Source: DAORHV01 sp964448405 (GTDB lineage Bacteria > Patescibacteriota > Gracilibacteria > Peribacterales > Peribacteraceae). From it: a DNA stretch of 40,193 nt. A model generated the notes under the pieces. It was not told the origin of the DNA. It saw only the letters and a program-made list of their open reading frames with translations, and searched no databases. Shown here piece by piece: positions 38,394 to 40,193 of the stretch. The position numbers and the translations under genes are program-made. Numbering within the stretch: position 1 is the first letter of the stretch; the number at the start of each line of letters is the position of its first letter. Where the stretch lies: contig CAYUVW010000015.1 of NCBI GenBank assembly GCA_964448405.1, positions 1 through 40,193 of the forward strand, given 5' to 3'.

Positions 38394-39440
38394 TTAGAAG
38401 AGTGCGGAGTTTTGTTCGGGCATCGCAACGCCGAGTAATTCGTACGCCAACTTGGTCGCCATACGGCCCTTAGGCGTGCGCTGCAGGTAGCCGCACTGCA
38501 TGAGGTACGGTTCGTACACGTCTTCCAATGTCTCCTCTTCTTCCGCGGTTGCGGCAGCCAACGTGGAGAGCCCCACCGGTCCGCCGGCAAAACGCTCGAT
38601 GAGCGCCGAAAGAATCACGCGGTCGTTGGTATCCAGACCCTTCTCGTCGATGCCGAGTGCAGTGAGCGTGTGTTCCACGCGATGCATGGTGATGGTGGTT
38701 TCGTCGCGCACTTGGGCGAAGTCGCGCACCGAGCGCACAAGGCGGTTGGCAATACGCGGCGTGGCGCGGCTGGCGGTGGCGATGCGGTTGGCGGCATCGG
38801 CATCCATGGGAACCTGCAGTAAGTTCGACGCACGCTCGACGATGAGCTGCATTTCGGGAACGGTATAGAACTTGAGTTTGAAGTTATGAATGAAGCGGTC
38901 GCGCAGCGGCATGCTGACCGCGCCGGCCTTGGTGGTGGCACCCACCAGTGTGAACGGCTGCAAATCGATACGCATGGATCTGGCCGACGGGCCTTTGCCA
39001 ATCATCAGGTCCAACACGTAATCCTCCATCGCGCTGTACAACACTTCTTCAATCGCCGGACGCAGGCGGTGGATTTCATCGATGAATAACACGTCGCCAG
39101 ATTGTAAGTTCGTGAGTAACGACGCCAAGTCTCCCGGCTTCTCGATGGCCGGACCGGAGGTGACGCGCATCTGGGCGCCCATTTCGCGAGCCATGATGTG
39201 CGCGAGCGTGGTTTTTCCAAGACCCGGAGGTCCGTGCAGAATCACGTGACCGAGCGGTTCCTTGCGGCGTCGCGCAGCCTCGATGTGCACCAGCAAATGA
39301 CCTTTGATTTCAGTCTGCCCGACGTATTCGCTCAAGCTCTTGGGTCGCAGCGACGAGTCGATTTGCTCGTTGTCGGCAGGAATGACTGCCGGCTCGCTCG
39401 CGGATTGCCGTTGTTTGCGCTTCGTCCGCTCAATGGCCAT
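38394..39440 (-). CDS. ruvB: Holliday junction helicase subunit RuvB, 348 aa
   Basis: The AAA+ motor that drives branch migration with RuvA. Seen: LRPKSLSEYVGQTEIKGHL, Walker A HGPPGLGKTTLAH (Lys76), Walker B VLFIDEIHRLR, sensor I VGATTKAGAVSMPLRDRF, the arginine region RIANRLVRSVRDFA and the C-terminal winged helix ending PYLMQCGYLQRTPKGRMAT. Length is standard. ATG 39440 is chosen over an upstream start because TATACT lies six bases before it on the minus strand. It is followed after one base by the EamA gene. ruvA and ruvC are not next to it. Confidence 0.96.
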   Translation of the reverse strand: MAIERTKRKQRQSASEPAVIPADNEQIDSSLRPKSLSEYVGQTEIKGHLLVHIEAARRRKEPLGHVILHGPPGLGKTTLAHIMAREMGAQMRVTSGPAIEKPGDLASLLTNLQSGDVLFIDEIHRLRPAIEEVLYSAMEDYVLDLMIGKGPSARSMRIDLQPFTLVGATTKAGAVSMPLRDRFIHNFKLKFYTVPEMQLIVERASNLLQVPMDADAANRIATASRATPRIANRLVRSVRDFAQVRDETTITMHRVEHTLTALGIDEKGLDTNDRVILSALIERFAGGPVGLSTLAAATAEEEETLEDVYEPYLMQCGYLQRTPKGRMATKLAYELLGVAMPEQNSALF

Positions 39441-39446
39441 GCGGCG

Positions 39447-39452
39447 AGTATA
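39447..39452 (-). promoter_or_regulatory. -10 box of ruvB (leaderless)
   Basis: TATACT on the minus strand, ending 6 nt before the ATG at 39440. Copy B of the dispersed repeat begins about 55 bp further upstream. Confidence 0.6.
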
Positions 39453-39507
39453 CCAAGGAGTACGTTCGTCCACCAATCTACTTCTAACAAGGCAGGCTTC
39501 TTCTTTT

Positions 39508-39526
39508 CCACTTTTTTAAAAAGTGG
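39508..39526. repeat. palindrome of dispersed element, copy B
   Basis: CCACTTTTT/AAAAAGTGG around one T, matching the copy A palindrome at 6528-6550, and only about 10 bp from the 108-bp module. Confidence 0.7.
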
Positions 39527-39536
39527 CAAAAACGTC

Positions 39537-39644
39537 GCGCGGGGGTCGGAGGTCTGGCCGCAGCAGCGGCCGTGGGCGCTCAGCGCACGCGTTTTCTTGG
39601 CCACTTCTTTGTCGCGCACAAAGAAGTGGCGGAAGAAACTGAGA
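39537..39644. repeat. structured dispersed repeat, copy B
   Basis: 108 bp, five substitutions from copy A (6776-6883). The same three hairpins are intact, including GCCACTTCTTTGT/ACAAAGAAGTGGC at 39600-39612/39618-39630. It stands in the divergent gap between ruvB and the acyl-CoA synthetase gene, ending about 60 bp before the latter's -10. The gap 39453-39704 has no other identifiable content. Confidence 0.8.
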
Positions 39645-39704
39645 GGAAGAATGGTGGCAGCAACAATCGACAAGGTATGACTCGCCAAAAACTCCCCTTT
39701 CCTG

Positions 39705-39710
39705 TATACT
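39705..39710 (+). promoter_or_regulatory. -10 box of acyl-CoA synthetase gene
   Basis: TATACT ending 10 nt before the ATG at 39721; near-leaderless. Confidence 0.55.
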
Positions 39711-39720
39711 AAAGCCAGAA

Positions 39721-40193
39721 ATGTACTCTCTCGAACCAACATCAATCGCGGTCATCGGAGCCAGTGCCGAAGAGAAGAAACTCGGTCACTACATCCTGAA
39801 GAACCTGCTCACGCAGGGCTATAAGGGAACGGTGTATCCGGTGAACCCCAAACACACGGAGTTGATGGGCGTAAAAACCTATCCGTCGGTGGACGCCATT
39901 CCGGGCAACATCGACATGGCCGTGGTCGTCACTCCCGCCGCGACGGTGAACGATGTCGCTGAATCGTGCGGTAAAAAAAAGGTGAAAACACTGGTCGTCA
40001 TCTCGGCTGGTTTCGGCGAACTTGGCACCGAAGACGGACGTCTCCGCGAACAGCAACTATTGGACATCGCCAAGAAATACAACATGAGCATGGTCGGACC
40101 CAACTGTCTTGGCGTCTTGCGTCCAAGCATCGGTTTGAACGCCTCATTCGCAGTCAGCGCAGGGCAGTCCGGCAACGTCGCGCTTGTCAGTCA
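39721..40193 (+). CDS. ADP-forming acyl/acetyl-CoA synthetase, N-terminal part (partial)
   Basis: The first 157 codons of an NDP-forming acyl-CoA synthetase, running off the right edge. The CoA-binding Rossmann domain is clear: SIAVIGASAEEKKLGHYILKN, GTVYPVNPKHTELMGVK, VVTPAATVNDVAESCG, VVISAGFGE and MVGPNCLG, the family signature. In archaea and some anaerobes this enzyme makes ATP from acetyl-CoA, giving acetate, which would suit a fermentative lifestyle. The catalytic His and the ATP-grasp domain lie outside the window, so it cannot be told from a protein-acetyltransferase fusion (Pat-type). Confidence 0.88.
   Translation, partial: MYSLEPTSIAVIGASAEEKKLGHYILKNLLTQGYKGTVYPVNPKHTELMGVKTYPSVDAIPGNIDMAVVVTPAATVNDVAESCGKKKVKTLVVISAGFGELGTEDGRLREQQLLDIAKKYNMSMVGPNCLGVLRPSIGLNASFAVSAGQSGNVALVS

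Noticed and set aside
1..40193. UGA recoded to glycine, as in some Patescibacteria
   Set aside because: TGA ends several well-defined genes (the pilin trio, the glycosyltransferase), and motif-bearing proteins need no read-through.

Overview
The window looks like a chromosomal segment of a small-genome bacterium, most probably a member of the Candidate Phyla Radiation (Patescibacteria); a Peribacteria/Peregrinibacteria-type lineage is my guess and is not proven. Grounds: fairly high GC, short intergenic gaps, a VirB4 ATPase and VirB2/TrbC-like membrane proteins with no relaxase or other conjugation genes nearby, many lipoproteins and hypothetical proteins, and housekeeping genes (argS, metG, fmt, rbfA, ruvB) scattered among them. 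TAA, TAG and TGA all end genes, so the code is standard and the UGA-recoded lineages are unlikely.

Layout. 1-1.05 kb: small unknown genes on the minus strand. 1.08-1.3 kb: a hairpin-rich gap. 1.3-6.5 kb: an alpha/beta hydrolase, then a tightly packed cell-envelope set (membrane-anchored Mur ligase, DegT-type aminotransferase, FemAB-like transferase, small membrane protein). 6.5-6.9 kb: copy A of a structured dispersed repeat. 7-10.1 kb (minus): argS followed by an SH3b/deacetylase lipoprotein. 10.15-10.4 kb: an AT-rich gap with phased DnaA-box-like sites. 10.4-14.1 kb: a lipoprotein/coiled-coil/Gly-rich/pilin-like fusion followed by VirB4. 14.1-16.5 kb: DHH phosphoesterase, rbfA and fmt. 16.5-18.4 kb: an SLH/calcium-repeat surface protein and a PUR-like nucleic-acid-binding gene flanked by 9-nt repeats. 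18.5-23.9 kb (minus): metG, three overlapping pilin-like genes, mgtE and a winged-helix regulator.

24-30.6 kb: small accessory genes, mostly with their own promoters, including a tRNA-Gly followed by an AT-rich nuclease gene, two VOC proteins, a DUF2231 membrane protein, a DUF5661 protein and a haem-oxygenase-fold oxidase. 30.6-32.3 kb: tRNA-Arg with a nearby fragment of itself, tatD, a lipoprotein and tRNA-Lys. 32.4-40.2 kb: an unknown gene, a short-chain dehydrogenase, a phospholipase-D-type synthase, a probable permuted papain-like peptidase, a glycosyltransferase, a half-size EamA transporter, ruvB, copy B of the dispersed repeat, and the start of an ADP-forming acyl-CoA synthetase.

Two themes run through the window. 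First, at least fifteen genes have a -10 hexamer ending only 6-12 nt before the start codon and no Shine-Dalgarno sequence, so leaderless transcription appears to be the norm; one gene (688-1050) is a clear exception with GGAGGTG. Second, the VirB4 pair and the separate three-gene pilin-like operon could be parts of one reduced type IV secretion or pilus machine. All functional statements rest on motif reading by eye; no database search was run.
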